Origin: Aurantiacibacter zhengii
GTDB taxonomy: Bacteria; Pseudomonadota; Alphaproteobacteria; Sphingomonadales; Sphingomonadaceae
Direction: 5' to 3'
Assembly (NCBI RefSeq): GCF_003584125.1
Contig: NZ_QXFL01000009.1
Coordinates: 1-64,000 of the forward strand
Length of the DNA: 64,000 nucleotides
Below, one piece after another: positions 45,664-55,746 of this stretch; the first letter of the stretch is position 1, and every line of letters begins with the position of its first letter. The position numbers were made by a program, and so were the translations under genes. The notes under the pieces were generated by a model. The model was given only the letters and a program-made list of their open reading frames with translations, had not been told where the DNA came from and made no database searches.

Positions 45664-46565
45664 GCCTGCGGTCGCGGGTCCACGCGGCGCTTTCCCGCCA
45701 GGTCGATCCTGCCGTCGGCGCGTTCGCCGCGCGCTTGGCGGAAGAGAAGGGCGCGCTGGCAGTGCTGTTCTACGGTTCCAACCTGCGCACGGGATCGCGC
45801 GAGGGGGTGCTCGATTTCTACGTGCTGACCGGCGGTGAGGCGGAAAGGGGGCTGTGGCCCACCGTTTCCTACCGCGAATGGGATCACGCCGAAAAGGCCG
45901 GGGGGGAAACGCTGCGCGCCAAGATCGCCACCATGACGCTGGCGAAATTTGCCCAGGCCGCGCGGGGGGAAACCATCGACACCACCATCTGGGCGCGCTT
46001 CGTCCAGCCCAGCGCGCTTGTCTGGCAGAGGGACGCGGCAGCCCGCCTGCAGGTCAGCGCGGCAATAGAGGCTGCGGCGATCACGGCGGCCCGGCTCGCT
46101 ATCGCGGTAGGACCGGACAGCGGGACGGAAGAAGATTATTGGCGGGCGCTGTTCCAGGCGACCTATCGCGCCGAATTGCGCGTGGAAAAACCGGGACGCG
46201 AGGATTCGATCCTGTCGCTGAATGCCCGGCATTTCGACGGACTGCTGCCCGCGGCGCTGAAGGCGGCGGGCATTCCCTACGGGCGCGAGGGCGACAGGCT
46301 GATACCGCGCATCACCGTGGGGGAACGCAAGCTTGTAAGGCGCTGGTGGAGCAGGCGGCGACGCATGGGCAAGCCGCTGAACGTCGCCCGGCTGGCCCGC
46401 GCCACGCGCACGTTCGACGGCGCGGCGCGCTATGCCGCGTGGAAGGTGGAGCGCCACACCGGCACGAAAATCGAGGTCACCCCGTTTCGCGAAAAGCACC
46501 CGATCCTCGCCGCACCCGCCGTCGCCTATCGGCTCTGGCGGGCTAAGCGGAAAAACCGGAACTAG
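45660..46565 (+). CDS. Nucleotidyltransferase-like protein, possibly Tam41-type
   Basis: A 301-residue protein coupled to the DAG-kinase-like gene through a GTGA overlap. LFYGSNLRTGSREGVLDFYV looks like a nucleotidyltransferase-fold active site (Gly-Ser followed by a strand with Asp), and later parts (SYREWDHAEKAGG, RFVQPSALVW) recall the Tam41 CDP-diacylglycerol synthases of mitochondria. The pairing would give DAG -> phosphatidate -> CDP-DAG. This is an inference from pattern and context; the family call is uncertain. Confidence 0.55.
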   Translation: MSLRSRVHAALSRQVDPAVGAFAARLAEEKGALAVLFYGSNLRTGSREGVLDFYVLTGGEAERGLWPTVSYREWDHAEKAGGETLRAKIATMTLAKFAQAARGETIDTTIWARFVQPSALVWQRDAAARLQVSAAIEAAAITAARLAIAVGPDSGTEEDYWRALFQATYRAELRVEKPGREDSILSLNARHFDGLLPAALKAAGIPYGREGDRLIPRITVGERKLVRRWWSRRRRMGKPLNVARLARATRTFDGAARYAAWKVERHTGTKIEVTPFREKHPILAAPAVAYRLWRAKRKNRN

Positions 46566-46568
46566 CCG

Positions 46569-47075
46569 TTACATGTACCGCATGCGGATCGACATCGGCA
46601 GCACTTCGCGGCCGATGGAGAAGCGCGTCTTGTCGATGCCCGGCTTGCCCAGGTTGAAGATGTTGATGCTGGGGTTGTTCGACATGCCGCCGCCATCGCT
46701 GGTGATGTCGGTGCGGCCGTTGTTGTTCTTGTCGTGCCGGATGGCGATGGCATAGTTGCCCGGACGCGGCACCGGCATGCAGATCTGCATCGCGCCGTTG
46801 CGGGCAGGCACTTCTATCCGGTTGATCCAGCGACCCGTCTCCAGCCAGTCGGCACTGGTGCCGGGGTAGAGCTGGATGCGCATGGTGCCGCTGGAACCCT
46901 GGACGCCGGTCACGTGAATCCACACCGCCGGGCCATTGCCCTGGCACGGCGTCACGGAATGGTTGATCTCGTTGCGCATCTGCGCGCCTGCCGGGGCCGA
47001 AAGGCCCATCGCGATGGCTGCGGCGGCGGCGAGGCGCAGAACACGCCCGGAAATACGATTGGTCATCGAAGTCAT
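46569..47075 (-). CDS. DUF2141 secreted protein
   Basis: A 168-residue exported protein: the signal peptide ends at APAGAQ (near residue 31). The DUF2141 domain is seen in HVTGVQGSSGTMRIQLYP, MPVPRPGNYAIAIRHDKNNN and the Asn/Gly-rich SDGGGMSNNP. The AIRHDKNNNGRTD segment resembles a Ca-binding loop. The ATG at 47075 follows AAGGGG by four bases. Convergent with the previous gene by three bases. Function unknown. Confidence 0.82.
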   Translation of the reverse strand: MTSMTNRISGRVLRLAAAAAIAMGLSAPAGAQMRNEINHSVTPCQGNGPAVWIHVTGVQGSSGTMRIQLYPGTSADWLETGRWINRIEVPARNGAMQICMPVPRPGNYAIAIRHDKNNNGRTDITSDGGGMSNNPSINIFNLGKPGIDKTRFSIGREVLPMSIRMRYM

Positions 47076-47303
47076 GTTACCCCTTGGCCAGGAAGATTGC
47101 ACGATGCCGCCACTTGGGCACCATCTGCGCGATTTCCACTGACAATAGCTGTTATTTGCCAGTCTTTTGCCCGCTCCGCACTGAACCGCGGCTTAAGCGG
47201 CCTGCAATCGCACGCTAAGGGCAGCGCATCGCAACACTGGTGGAAAACGCTCCTCCGGTCGCTTGTTAGGTGATTCGCGCCGCTCTAACGCGAGTAGTTA
47301 ATC

Positions 47304-47969
47304 ATGGCCCGACCTCTAATATCACCCTCGATCCTTTCTGCCGACTTTTCGAAGCTGGGCGAAGAAGTGCGCGCGATTGACGCGGCCGGCTGCGACTGGG
47401 TGCATGTCGACGTGATGGATGGCCACTACGTGCCCAACCTCACCATCGGGCCGGACGTGGTGAAGGCGTTGCGCCCGCATTCGCAAAAGACTTTCGACGT
47501 GCACCTGATGGTTTCGCCGGTGGACATGTGGATCGAACCGTTTGCCGATGCCGGGGCCGACATCATTACCGTCCACCCGGAAGCCGGTCCGCACGTGCAC
47601 CGCAGCGTGCAGGCGATCCGGGCGGCGGGCTGCAAGGCCGGTATCTCGCTGAACCCCGGTACGCCCGCCAAGATGCTCGATTACCTGCTCGAGGAAATCG
47701 ACCTGGTGCTGATCATGAGCGTTAATCCCGGCTTCGGCGGGCAGAGCTTCATTGCCTCGCAGCTGCGCAAGATCGAAGCCGTACGCAAGGCCATCGACAA
47801 GGGCGGGCACGACGTCCTGATCGAGGTCGACGGCGGCGTGAACGTAGATACCGCGCGGCAATGCGTGGATGCCGGGGCCGACGTGCTGGTGGCGGGCTCT
47901 GCCACCTTCAAGGGCGGGCCGGATCGCTATGCCGACAACATCGCGGCCCTGCGGGGAGACAGCCGGTGA
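47304..47969 (+). CDS. rpe: Ribulose-phosphate 3-epimerase
   Basis: A 221-residue TIM-barrel enzyme that interconverts ribulose 5-phosphate and xylulose 5-phosphate. Characteristic motifs are [31 protein letters not shown] with catalytic Asp, DVHLMV with a metal His, [11 protein letters not shown] and EVDGGVN with the second Asp. Length and motifs are complete. Its stop overlaps the start of the heparinase-like gene. Confidence 0.97.
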   Translation: MARPLISPSILSADFSKLGEEVRAIDAAGCDWVHVDVMDGHYVPNLTIGPDVVKALRPHSQKTFDVHLMVSPVDMWIEPFADAGADIITVHPEAGPHVHRSVQAIRAAGCKAGISLNPGTPAKMLDYLLEEIDLVLIMSVNPGFGGQSFIASQLRKIEAVRKAIDKGGHDVLIEVDGGVNVDTARQCVDAGADVLVAGSATFKGGPDRYADNIAALRGDSR

Positions 47970-49822
47970 ATGCCCATTCTGCCGAGCTTTCCAGCAAGGC
48001 CTCGCGCGAGAGGCTGGAGAAAGCCGGCCAGATGGCCATGCCGCTGGGCGCCGAGCAGCGCGAAGACCTGATCGACAGCGCCGACGCGGGTGGCCGGACC
48101 GAGGACCTTGCTCCCGACCGCGCGCTGGCCATTACCGATTTCGCGCCGCCCTCGGCTTCCGCTTCGGAAAAGCTCATGCGCCTCGCCTTTGGCATGGGCG
48201 TGTCGCACTCCACGATTGTCGCGCCGTTCCGCAAGCCGCTGCGCCCGCGTTTGCTGGCAACGGTAGAGGCGCCGCTGGAGGGTGACCGCGCCGCCGGAAT
48301 GGCGCTGCGGGCGGGGCATTTCTACATCCACGGCGTGAAAGCGCCCTTCGCCCAGGTGGACATGGGGCCGCTGGGCAATCTCAGCCCCCCGTTCGAGCGG
48401 GTGGTGCAGGGTTTTACCTGGCTGCAGGATCTCTCCAGCTCGGGCCTGCTGCCCCAGTGTCGCCCGGTGGGCGAACGGCTGGTGACCGCCTGGCTGGAGT
48501 CCAATCCCGCCATCGGCAAGGGACCGGCCTGGCGGGTGGAGAATGTCGGCCTGCGCCTGATGAACTGGCTGGTCCATGCGCCGCTGCTGATTTCGGGCAA
48601 CGACCGGGCGCTGCGCCACCGCGTGCTGGGCGCGATGGCCGATACCGCACGCTGGCTGGACAGGAACGTGCGCAAGGCGGATGACCGGCTGGGCGAGGCA
48701 ACCGGCTGGTGCGCCATCATCGCCGCCGGGCTGCTGCTGCCCGAAGGCAAGCCGCGCCGCCTTTACGGAGAGGCTGGCCTGGTCAAGGCACTGGGCGAGG
48801 CCATGGGCGAGGACGGCGGCCTGCTGTCGCGCAGCCCCGACGCGCAGATGCAGGCAATTGCCAGCCTCATCGACTTGCGGGCTTGCTACCAGGCGGCAGA
48901 GCGGCAGCCGCCGCAACTGCTCGCCACCATGCTGCACATGCTTGTCCCGCCGCTGCTGGCGCTGACGCATGGCGACGGCGGCCTGGGCAACTGGCAGGGC
49001 GGAGGCGCGACGAGTGCCGGGCGCCTGGCGAAGCTTGTCGAGGCGAGCGGCGTGCGCACCCGCCCGCTGAAGGATCCGGGCAGTTGGGGTTACCAGCGGG
49101 TGACCGCGCGCAAGGCCACGCTGCTGCTGGATGGCGCGCCGCCGCCGCACGGTAAGCACGCGCGCCACGGCTGCGCCTCCACCCTCGCGTTCGAATTCAG
49201 CCACGGCGAACACCGCCTCGTCGTCAACTGCGGCGGCGCTGCCCTGGCGGGCGGGCAGGTGCCCGTGCGCATCGAACAGGGCCTGCGCGCCACCGCGGCC
49301 CATTCCACAATGGTGCTGGGCGATGCCAATTCCACCGCCGTGCTGATCGACGGCAAGCTGGGTGCGGGCGTCGGCGAGGTGGAAATCGACACGCGACAGG
49401 TGAAACTGGGCAACGGTTCGGCCACCCGGATCGAGGCCAGTCACGATGGTTATGGCGCACGCTTCGGCCTTGTTCATCGGCGCATCCTGATGCTGCGCGA
49501 CGATGGTCACGAACTGCGCGGGGAAGACGTGCTGGTGCCTTCAGGGCGCAAGGGCAAGCGCGGTAAGGTGCCGTTCGCCATCCGCTTCCACCTTGGCCGC
49601 CATGTTGAGGCGAAAGTGGCAGATGGCGGCAAGGGTGCCAGCCTCCTGCTGCCCGATGGCAGCCTATGGCAATTTATCACCGGTGCGGAGGGCGTGAGCC
49701 TTGAAGAAAGCCTGTGGGTCGATGGCCACGGCAAGCCGCATCCGGTACAGCAACTGGTGATAGAGGGATTCGCCTCGCGCGGCGGCGGTAATTTCGCCTG
49801 GCTGCTCAAACGAATGGGATAG
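47966..49822 (+). CDS. Heparinase II/III-family protein
   Basis: A 618-residue protein. An alpha/alpha-toroid region ([41 protein letters not shown]) is followed by the heparinase II/III-like beta-sheet domain (GHHRLVVNC-like segment [44 protein letters not shown]). Alphaproteobacteria carry it near purH; its natural polysaccharide is not known. The GTG start overlaps the rpe stop (GTGA), but an internal start further on cannot be excluded. No obvious signal peptide. purH follows after ten bases. Confidence 0.85.
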   Translation: MNAHSAELSSKASRERLEKAGQMAMPLGAEQREDLIDSADAGGRTEDLAPDRALAITDFAPPSASASEKLMRLAFGMGVSHSTIVAPFRKPLRPRLLATVEAPLEGDRAAGMALRAGHFYIHGVKAPFAQVDMGPLGNLSPPFERVVQGFTWLQDLSSSGLLPQCRPVGERLVTAWLESNPAIGKGPAWRVENVGLRLMNWLVHAPLLISGNDRALRHRVLGAMADTARWLDRNVRKADDRLGEATGWCAIIAAGLLLPEGKPRRLYGEAGLVKALGEAMGEDGGLLSRSPDAQMQAIASLIDLRACYQAAERQPPQLLATMLHMLVPPLLALTHGDGGLGNWQGGGATSAGRLAKLVEASGVRTRPLKDPGSWGYQRVTARKATLLLDGAPPPHGKHARHGCASTLAFEFSHGEHRLVVNCGGAALAGGQVPVRIEQGLRATAAHSTMVLGDANSTAVLIDGKLGAGVGEVEIDTRQVKLGNGSATRIEASHDGYGARFGLVHRRILMLRDDGHELRGEDVLVPSGRKGKRGKVPFAIRFHLGRHVEAKVADGGKGASLLLPDGSLWQFITGAEGVSLEESLWVDGHGKPHPVQQLVIEGFASRGGGNFAWLLKRMG

Positions 49823-49832
49823 AATAGACGGC

Positions 49833-51422
49833 ATGACTGACGTTGCGATCAAGCGGGCACTGCTTTCGGTGTCCGACAAGACCGGCATTGTGGAACTGGG
49901 CAGCCGCTTGGCCAAGGCTGGGGTGGAACTGGTGTCCACCGGCGGCACCGCACGCGCCCTGCGGGAGGCCGGGCTGGACGTGCTCGACGTGTCCGACATC
50001 ACCGGCTTTCCGGAAATGATGGATGGCCGCGTGAAGACGCTGCACCCGATGGTCCACGGCGGGCTGCTGGCCGTGCGCGACAATCCCGAGCATGCCGCAG
50101 CCATGGACGCGCACGATATCGGCGCGATCGACCTGGTGGTGGTGAACCTCTACCCCTTCGTGAACACGGTGATGAGCGGGGCGGACCGCGACACGATTAT
50201 CGAGAACATCGATATCGGCGGCCCCAGCATGGTGCGCAGCGCGGCGAAGAACCACGCCTATGTCACCATCCTTACCGATCCGGCGGACTATCACGGGCTG
50301 TACGACGAGCTTGCCGACCATGACGGTGCGACCACGCTGGCCTTCCGCAAGGCGATGGCGGCGAAGGCTTTTGCGGCGACGGCGGCTTACGATTCGGCCA
50401 TCAGCAGCTGGTTCGCCTTTGCCGACCAGGGCAAGCAGTTTCCCGATGCGCTCAGCGTTGCCAGCACGCTGGGTAATACGCTCCGCTATGGCGAGAACCC
50501 GCACCAGCACGCCGCGCTGTACTTGCCCGACGGGCCGGGCGCGGTGGGTGTGCCGCAGGCCGAACAGGTGCAGGGCAAGGCGCTGTCCTACAACAATCTC
50601 AACGATGCCGATGCCGCGCTGGGCCTTGTCGCCGAATTCCCCGCCGACAAGCCCGCCGTTGTCATCGTGAAGCACGCCAACCCGTGCGGCGTGGCCGTGG
50701 CCGATACGCTGGTGGAGGCGTGGGACGCCGCGCTTGCCTGTGACAGCGTTTCGGCTTTCGGCGGCATTGTCGCCGCCAACGTCCCCCTCGACGGGCCGAC
50801 CGCGCAGGCGATCACGAAAATCTTCACCGAGGTGGTGATTGCGCCGGGTGCGGACGATGCCGCGCGCGAGGCTTTCGCCGCGAAGAAGAACCTGCGCCTG
50901 CTGCTGCTGGACGAATTGCCCGATCCCGCGCGCCCCGGCCTCGACATGAAGAGCATTGCCGGCGGGCTGCTGCTGCAATCACGCGACAACGGCGTGATTT
51001 CGGCGGAAGACCTGAAGGTCGTCACCAAGCGCCAGCCGACCGAGCAGGAAATTGCCGACGCGCTGTTTGCGTGGAAGGTGGCGAAGCATGTGAAATCGAA
51101 CGCCATTGTCTATGCCAGGGACGGTGTGACGGCAGGCATCGGTGCAGGCCAGATGAACCGCCGCGATTCCAGCCGCATCGCCGCCGTGCGCGCGGGCGAG
51201 GCTGCCGAAACCGCCGGGTGGAGCGAGCCGCGCACCGTTGGCAGCGCGGTGGCATCCGATGCCTTCTTCCCTTTCGCCGACGGCTTGCTGAGCGCGGTGG
51301 AAGCGGGTGCCACGATGGTAATCCAGCCCGGCGGATCGATGCGCGATGAAGAGGTGATCGCCGCCGCCGACGAGGCTGGCATTGCCATGGTCTTCACCGG
51401 CATGCGGCACTTCCGCCACTAG
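49833..51422 (+). CDS. purH: Bifunctional AICAR formyltransferase / IMP cyclohydrolase
   Basis: A 529-residue enzyme for the last two steps of IMP synthesis. The cyclohydrolase part is at the N-terminus ([44 protein letters not shown]), and the transformylase part has [30 protein letters not shown] and the terminal [14 protein letters not shown]. Full length, ordinary housekeeping gene, first of a run of rightward genes. Confidence 0.98.
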   Translation: MTDVAIKRALLSVSDKTGIVELGSRLAKAGVELVSTGGTARALREAGLDVLDVSDITGFPEMMDGRVKTLHPMVHGGLLAVRDNPEHAAAMDAHDIGAIDLVVVNLYPFVNTVMSGADRDTIIENIDIGGPSMVRSAAKNHAYVTILTDPADYHGLYDELADHDGATTLAFRKAMAAKAFAATAAYDSAISSWFAFADQGKQFPDALSVASTLGNTLRYGENPHQHAALYLPDGPGAVGVPQAEQVQGKALSYNNLNDADAALGLVAEFPADKPAVVIVKHANPCGVAVADTLVEAWDAALACDSVSAFGGIVAANVPLDGPTAQAITKIFTEVVIAPGADDAAREAFAAKKNLRLLLLDELPDPARPGLDMKSIAGGLLLQSRDNGVISAEDLKVVTKRQPTEQEIADALFAWKVAKHVKSNAIVYARDGVTAGIGAGQMNRRDSSRIAAVRAGEAAETAGWSEPRTVGSAVASDAFFPFADGLLSAVEAGATMVIQPGGSMRDEEVIAAADEAGIAMVFTGMRHFRH

Positions 51423-51582
51423 GAGAGCCCCCTTTGCAAGGGACATCCCGGCACACGACCAGCCGTTGCTCGCCAGCGGTGGGCCAGGGTTCTGTGCGCC
51501 ATCAGTTCAGTCCGTCGTAAGTATTCGCCCTGTAGTGTGCAGGAGAACTCGAAAAACACGACCTGACTGGACCTTTAGCCCC

Positions 51583-51687
51583 ATGGAACTCTTCAACGCC
51601 GAACTCTATCGCTCTTTCCTCGCCGGATTTGCTGTGACCGCAGTAGTGCTCGCAGCGACCATTCTGCCCGGTGTCGGGGGCATATGA
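51583..51687 (+). CDS. Small single-helix membrane protein (34 residues)
   Basis: MELFNAELYRSFLAGFAVTA continues into a hydrophobic stretch ending in LPGVGGI: one transmembrane helix with a short N-terminal head. The stop TGA overlaps the ATGATG start of msrA, which suggests translational coupling. No strong ribosome site is seen. Too short for a family call. Confidence 0.5.
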   Translation: MELFNAELYRSFLAGFAVTAVVLAATILPGVGGI

Positions 51688-52361
51688 TGCAATTCAAACC
51701 TGTCCTTGCTGCTGCGGCGCTGGGCCTTTCGGCCTGCGCGTTGCCGGGGGCCGCACATGCCGAAGAGGTGTTCGACGCGCCTGTGGCTGCACGACGGGCC
51801 AATGAAAGCGGCTTGCAGACCGCGATCTTCGCAGGCGGCTGTTTCTGGGGCATCGAGGGCATTTTCAGCCACACCCGCGGCGTGACAAGTGCCGTTGCAG
51901 GCTATCACGGCGGCAGCGCTGGCACTGCGACTTACAGCCGCGTATCGTCCGGCACCACCAACCATGCCGAGGCCGTGCGGGTCACCTACGATCCCAGCGT
52001 CATCCGGTACGACCAGTTGCTGCAAATCCTGTTTTCCGTCGGTGCCGACCCGACCCTGCACAACCGCCAGGGCCCCGATCGCGGTCCGCAATATCGCGCG
52101 GCTATCGTGCCGACCACAGCCCACCAGCGCGCCGTGGCGCAGGCTTATGTTGCGCAGATGGGCCGCTCGGGCGTGTGGGACAGGCCTATGGCCGTCGAGG
52201 TGGAGCGTTACCGCGAATTCTACGAGGCCGAAGCCTACCACCAGGACTTCATGCAGAAAAACCCCGGCCACCGGTACATCGTGCGCTGGGATGCTCCCAA
52301 GGTGGATGCGCTGCAGGCGAAATTCCCGCAGTTCTACCGCGCGCGTTTCCGCACCGGTTGA
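51684..52361 (+). CDS. msrA: Peptide methionine-S-sulfoxide reductase, exported
   Basis: A 225-residue enzyme with an N-terminal signal peptide (CALPGAAHAEE region) that repairs oxidised Met in periplasmic proteins. The catalytic motif AIFAGGCFWGIEG holds the active Cys near residue 53; GYHGGSAGTATY, NHAEAVRVTYDP and EAEAYHQDF complete the substrate site. It starts at one of two adjacent ATGs overlapping the small gene upstream. Confidence 0.95.
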   Translation: MMQFKPVLAAAALGLSACALPGAAHAEEVFDAPVAARRANESGLQTAIFAGGCFWGIEGIFSHTRGVTSAVAGYHGGSAGTATYSRVSSGTTNHAEAVRVTYDPSVIRYDQLLQILFSVGADPTLHNRQGPDRGPQYRAAIVPTTAHQRAVAQAYVAQMGRSGVWDRPMAVEVERYREFYEAEAYHQDFMQKNPGHRYIVRWDAPKVDALQAKFPQFYRARFRTG

Positions 52362-52427
52362 TCTGCTCGGTGTGATGCTGGCCGTGCGTTCATTGCCGTT
52401 CCCGGCTGGCGCGACTATGTAGGGTGC

Positions 52428-52892
52428 ATGGCTACGCAACATAAGCATCACGAACATTCGGGCGACAAGCTCGTCGCCGAAGCGGGCAAGGTCCTTGCCG
52501 ACGCGGGCGAGCAGTGGACCACCATGCGCGAGGACGTGTTCCGCGCGCTGGCGGACCAGCAGCGCCCGGCCAGCGCCTACGACATCGCCGAGGAAGTGGG
52601 CAACCGCCGCGGTAAGCGGGTGGCGGCCAACAGTGTCTACCGCATCCTGGACCTGTTCGTGCGCACCAACCTTGCCAACCGGATCGAGAGCGCGAACGCC
52701 TATCTCGCCAACGCCCATCCCGGCTGTCGGCACGACTGCATCTTCCTGATCTGCGACGATTGCGGGCAGGCCGAACATTTTGACGACGACACCCTGACCA
52801 GCGCCCTGCGCGAAGCGGGAAGGGCGCATGGCTATTCCGACGTGCGCCCGGTGGTGGAACTGCGCGGCCTGTGCAGCGACTGCGCCGGGTAA
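52428..52892 (+). CDS. zur: Fur-family regulator, Zur-like
   Basis: A 154-residue metal-dependent repressor. The winged-helix part has RPASAYDIAEEVG and ANSVYRILDLFVRTNL; the structural zinc site is formed by the two CxxC pairs CDDC and CSDC, and regulatory ligands include the HPGCRHDC segment. The His-rich N-terminus and C-terminal shape are those of zinc-sensing Zur rather than Fur. Its targets are not visible in the window. Confidence 0.85.
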   Translation: MATQHKHHEHSGDKLVAEAGKVLADAGEQWTTMREDVFRALADQQRPASAYDIAEEVGNRRGKRVAANSVYRILDLFVRTNLANRIESANAYLANAHPGCRHDCIFLICDDCGQAEHFDDDTLTSALREAGRAHGYSDVRPVVELRGLCSDCAG

Positions 52893-52970
52893 GGTCCCGG
52901 ATGATTATACGGCCTATTTTGCGTATCTTCGTTCATCGACAGGCCGTTCTTGTCAGGGTAGGGAGGGTTG

Positions 52971-54920
52971 ATGACGAAGCGACCTGATACGCCCTTGCTC
53001 GACACTGTCGACACGCCGACCGACCTGCGCAAGCTCAAGCCGGAACAACTGCGCCAGCTTTCCGACGAACTGCGCACCGAAATGATCGATGCCGTCGGCT
53101 CTACTGGCGGGCACCTCGGGTCCGGCCTCGGCGTGGTCGAACTGACCGTGGCGATCCATTACGTCTTCAACACGCCGGAGGACCGACTGATCTGGGACGT
53201 GGGCCACCAGGCCTATCCGCACAAGATTATTACCGGACGGCGCGACCGTATCCGCACCCTTCGCCAACGCGGCGGCCTGTCCGGTTTCACCAAGCGGAGC
53301 GAGAGCGAATACGATCCCTTCGGCGCGGCGCACTCCTCCACCTCCATTTCCGCCGGGCTGGGCTTTGCCGTTGCCAACAAGCTGAACGACAAGCCGGGCA
53401 AGGCCATCGCCGTGATCGGCGACGGCGCGATGAGCGCTGGCATGGCCTACGAGGCGATGAACAATGCCGAACAGGCGGGCAACCGCCTGATCGTGATCCT
53501 CAACGACAACGATATGTCGATCGCACCGCCGGTGGGCGGCCTTTCGGCCTATCTTGCGCGCATGGTGTCGAGCAGCGAATACCTCGGCCTGCGCTCGCTT
53601 GCGTCCAAGGTCGCCAACAAGATCGGCCGCCGCGTGCACAGCTCGCTGCACAAGGCGGAGGAATATACCCGCGGCATGGTGACCGGCGGGACCCTGTTCG
53701 AGGAACTGGGCTTCTACTACGTCGGCCCCATCGACGGTCACAATCTCGACCACCTGATCCCGGTGCTGGAAAACGTGCGCGACAGCGAGCAGGGCCCGAT
53801 CCTGGTTCACGTCGTCACCACCAAGGGCAAGGGCTACGCCCCGGCGGAAGACAGCGCCGACAAGTACCACGGCGTGCCCAAGTTCGACGTGGTGACGGGG
53901 GAAAAGGCCAAGTCCAAGGCCGGTCCGCCCGCCTACCAGAACGTGTTCGGGGAAACGCTGGCGAAGCTGGCGGAGACCGACAAGCGCATCTGCGCCATCA
54001 CCGCCGCCATGCCGAGCGGCACCGGCGTAGACAGGTTCGCCAAGGCGCACCCGGACCGCGCCTTCGACGTCGGCATTGCAGAACAGCACGGCGTCACCTT
54101 CGCCGCCGGCCTTGCAGCACAGGGCATGCGTCCATTCGCGGCGATCTATTCCACCTTCCTGCAGCGCGCCTATGACCAGGTGGTGCACGACGTGGCGATC
54201 CAGAACCTGCCGGTGCGCTTTGCCATCGACAGGGCGGGGCTGGTCGGTGCCGACGGCGCGACCCACGCGGGGTCCTTTGATGTCACCTATCTTGCCAGCC
54301 TGCCCAACTTCGTGGTGATGGCCGCGGCGGACGAGGCGGAACTGGTCCACATGACCTATACCGCCGCCGAACATGACGATGGTCCCATCGCCTTCCGCTA
54401 TCCGCGCGGCAACGGCATCGGCGTGGACATGCCGGAAACGCCGCAGAAGCTGGAAATCGGCAAGGGCCGCGTGGTTCGCGGCGATGCAGAGAAGGGCGGC
54501 AAGGTCGCCATCCTCTCGCTCGGCGCGCGGCTGGAAGAAGCGAAGAAAGCGGCCGACCAGCTGGAGGCCAAGGGCCTGACGACCACCGTCGCCGACATGC
54601 GCTTTGCCAAGCCCATCGATTCCGAACTGATCCGCAAGCTGGCCGCGTCGCACGACGTTCTCGTCACCGTAGAGGAAGCCTCGATCGGCGGCCTCGGCGC
54701 GCACGTGCTGACCATGGCCAGCGACGAGGGGCTGACCGACCCCGATGGCTCCTACGGGGGCCTGAAGATCCGCACGATGCGCCTGCCCGATGTGTTCCTC
54801 GACCACGACGACCCGGTAAAGCAGTACGACGAGGCAAAGCTGAACGCTCCGCACATCGTGGATACCGTGCTGAGCGCGCTGCGGCACAACTCGGCGGGCG
54901 TGGCGGAAGCGCGGGCATAG
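52971..54920 (+). CDS. dxs: 1-deoxy-D-xylulose-5-phosphate synthase
   Basis: A 649-residue thiamine-diphosphate enzyme that begins the MEP isoprenoid pathway from pyruvate and glyceraldehyde 3-phosphate. The ThDP motif is [17 protein letters not shown] with [12 protein letters not shown]; earlier [16 protein letters not shown] and GHQAYPHKI with active-site His. The transketolase-like second domain shows [15 protein letters not shown] and [13 protein letters not shown]. The ATG at 52971 follows AGGGAGG. Complete and ordinary. Confidence 0.97.
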   Translation: MTKRPDTPLLDTVDTPTDLRKLKPEQLRQLSDELRTEMIDAVGSTGGHLGSGLGVVELTVAIHYVFNTPEDRLIWDVGHQAYPHKIITGRRDRIRTLRQRGGLSGFTKRSESEYDPFGAAHSSTSISAGLGFAVANKLNDKPGKAIAVIGDGAMSAGMAYEAMNNAEQAGNRLIVILNDNDMSIAPPVGGLSAYLARMVSSSEYLGLRSLASKVANKIGRRVHSSLHKAEEYTRGMVTGGTLFEELGFYYVGPIDGHNLDHLIPVLENVRDSEQGPILVHVVTTKGKGYAPAEDSADKYHGVPKFDVVTGEKAKSKAGPPAYQNVFGETLAKLAETDKRICAITAAMPSGTGVDRFAKAHPDRAFDVGIAEQHGVTFAAGLAAQGMRPFAAIYSTFLQRAYDQVVHDVAIQNLPVRFAIDRAGLVGADGATHAGSFDVTYLASLPNFVVMAAADEAELVHMTYTAAEHDDGPIAFRYPRGNGIGVDMPETPQKLEIGKGRVVRGDAEKGGKVAILSLGARLEEAKKAADQLEAKGLTTTVADMRFAKPIDSELIRKLAASHDVLVTVEEASIGGLGAHVLTMASDEGLTDPDGSYGGLKIRTMRLPDVFLDHDDPVKQYDEAKLNAPHIVDTVLSALRHNSAGVAEARA

Positions 54921-54960
54921 CAGCCGCCGCCGGACGGGGCGGATGACAAGGGGGGTGCGA

Positions 54961-55746
54961 ATGTTCGTCTACTTCGCGATTACCCTGACGGTCATCTACG
55001 GCGGCCTCGTCTCCATCGTCTATTTCAACCAGCGCCAGATGATCTATCCCGCGCCGCCGGTGCAGCACGGCACGCCCGCGGGTCTGGAGCGAGTCACGCT
55101 TACCACGCCCGACCGGCTGGAACTGATCGCCGGTTATCGCCGGGCGCGCGAGGGCAAGCCGACCCTGTTGTTCTTCCACGGCAACGGCGCCAGCTGGCAA
55201 AGCTCTGCCCAGGTCACCGCCAAGCTGCTGTCACACGGTTACGGCCTGCTTGCCGCGGAGTATCGCGGCTATGGCGGCAACCCCGGCACCCCATCGGAAG
55301 AAGGGCTGTACCAGGATGCGCGCGGCGCCTGGAACTACCTGCGCGGGCAGGGCGTGGAAGGCGAAGACATCGTGCTTGTCGGCAACTCGCTGGGGGCGGC
55401 GGTGGCGCTGAACCTTGCTACCGAGGTCAGCGCGCGGGCGCTGGTGCTGGTCTCTCCGTTCAACAACCTTGCCGATACCGCCTCTCGCCGCGCGCGCTGG
55501 CTGCCGATGCGGCTGCTGTTGCAGGATCGCTATGCCAGCGACGAGAAGATCGTCGCCATCGGGGAGCCCATCCTGATCCTGCACGGCGAGGAGGATTCGC
55601 TGATCGCGCTGGAACAAGCACAGGCGCTGGCATCGGTGCGCGACGATACCGTGATCGAAACCTACCCCGCCTGGGGCCACGACCTGATCGTGCATGAGCC
55701 GATCCAGGACCGGATCGCCGCCTTCGTGGATTCGACGCGGGCGTGA
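54961..55746 (+). CDS. Alpha/beta hydrolase, membrane-anchored
   Basis: A 261-residue serine hydrolase of the BEM46/YfhR type. It begins with a transmembrane helix (YFAITLTVIYGGLVSIVYF). The oxyanion region is LLFFHGNGASW, the nucleophile Ser lies in LVGNSLGAAVAL, Asp in ILHGEEDSLIAL and His in WGHDLIVHE. The ATG at 54961 is used because AAGGGGGG lies six bases before it; an upstream ATG at 54943 is less likely. The stop overlaps the GTG of the next gene. Confidence 0.88.
   Translation: MFVYFAITLTVIYGGLVSIVYFNQRQMIYPAPPVQHGTPAGLERVTLTTPDRLELIAGYRRAREGKPTLLFFHGNGASWQSSAQVTAKLLSHGYGLLAAEYRGYGGNPGTPSEEGLYQDARGAWNYLRGQGVEGEDIVLVGNSLGAAVALNLATEVSARALVLVSPFNNLADTASRRARWLPMRLLLQDRYASDEKIVAIGEPILILHGEEDSLIALEQAQALASVRDDTVIETYPAWGHDLIVHEPIQDRIAAFVDSTRA

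Noticed and set aside
52893..52970. Thiamine or other riboswitch before dxs
   Set aside because: The leader is only 78 bases and shows no conserved THI-box core.
52953..54887. 644-codon minus-strand open frame
   Set aside because: Exact shadow of dxs, which is a certain gene.
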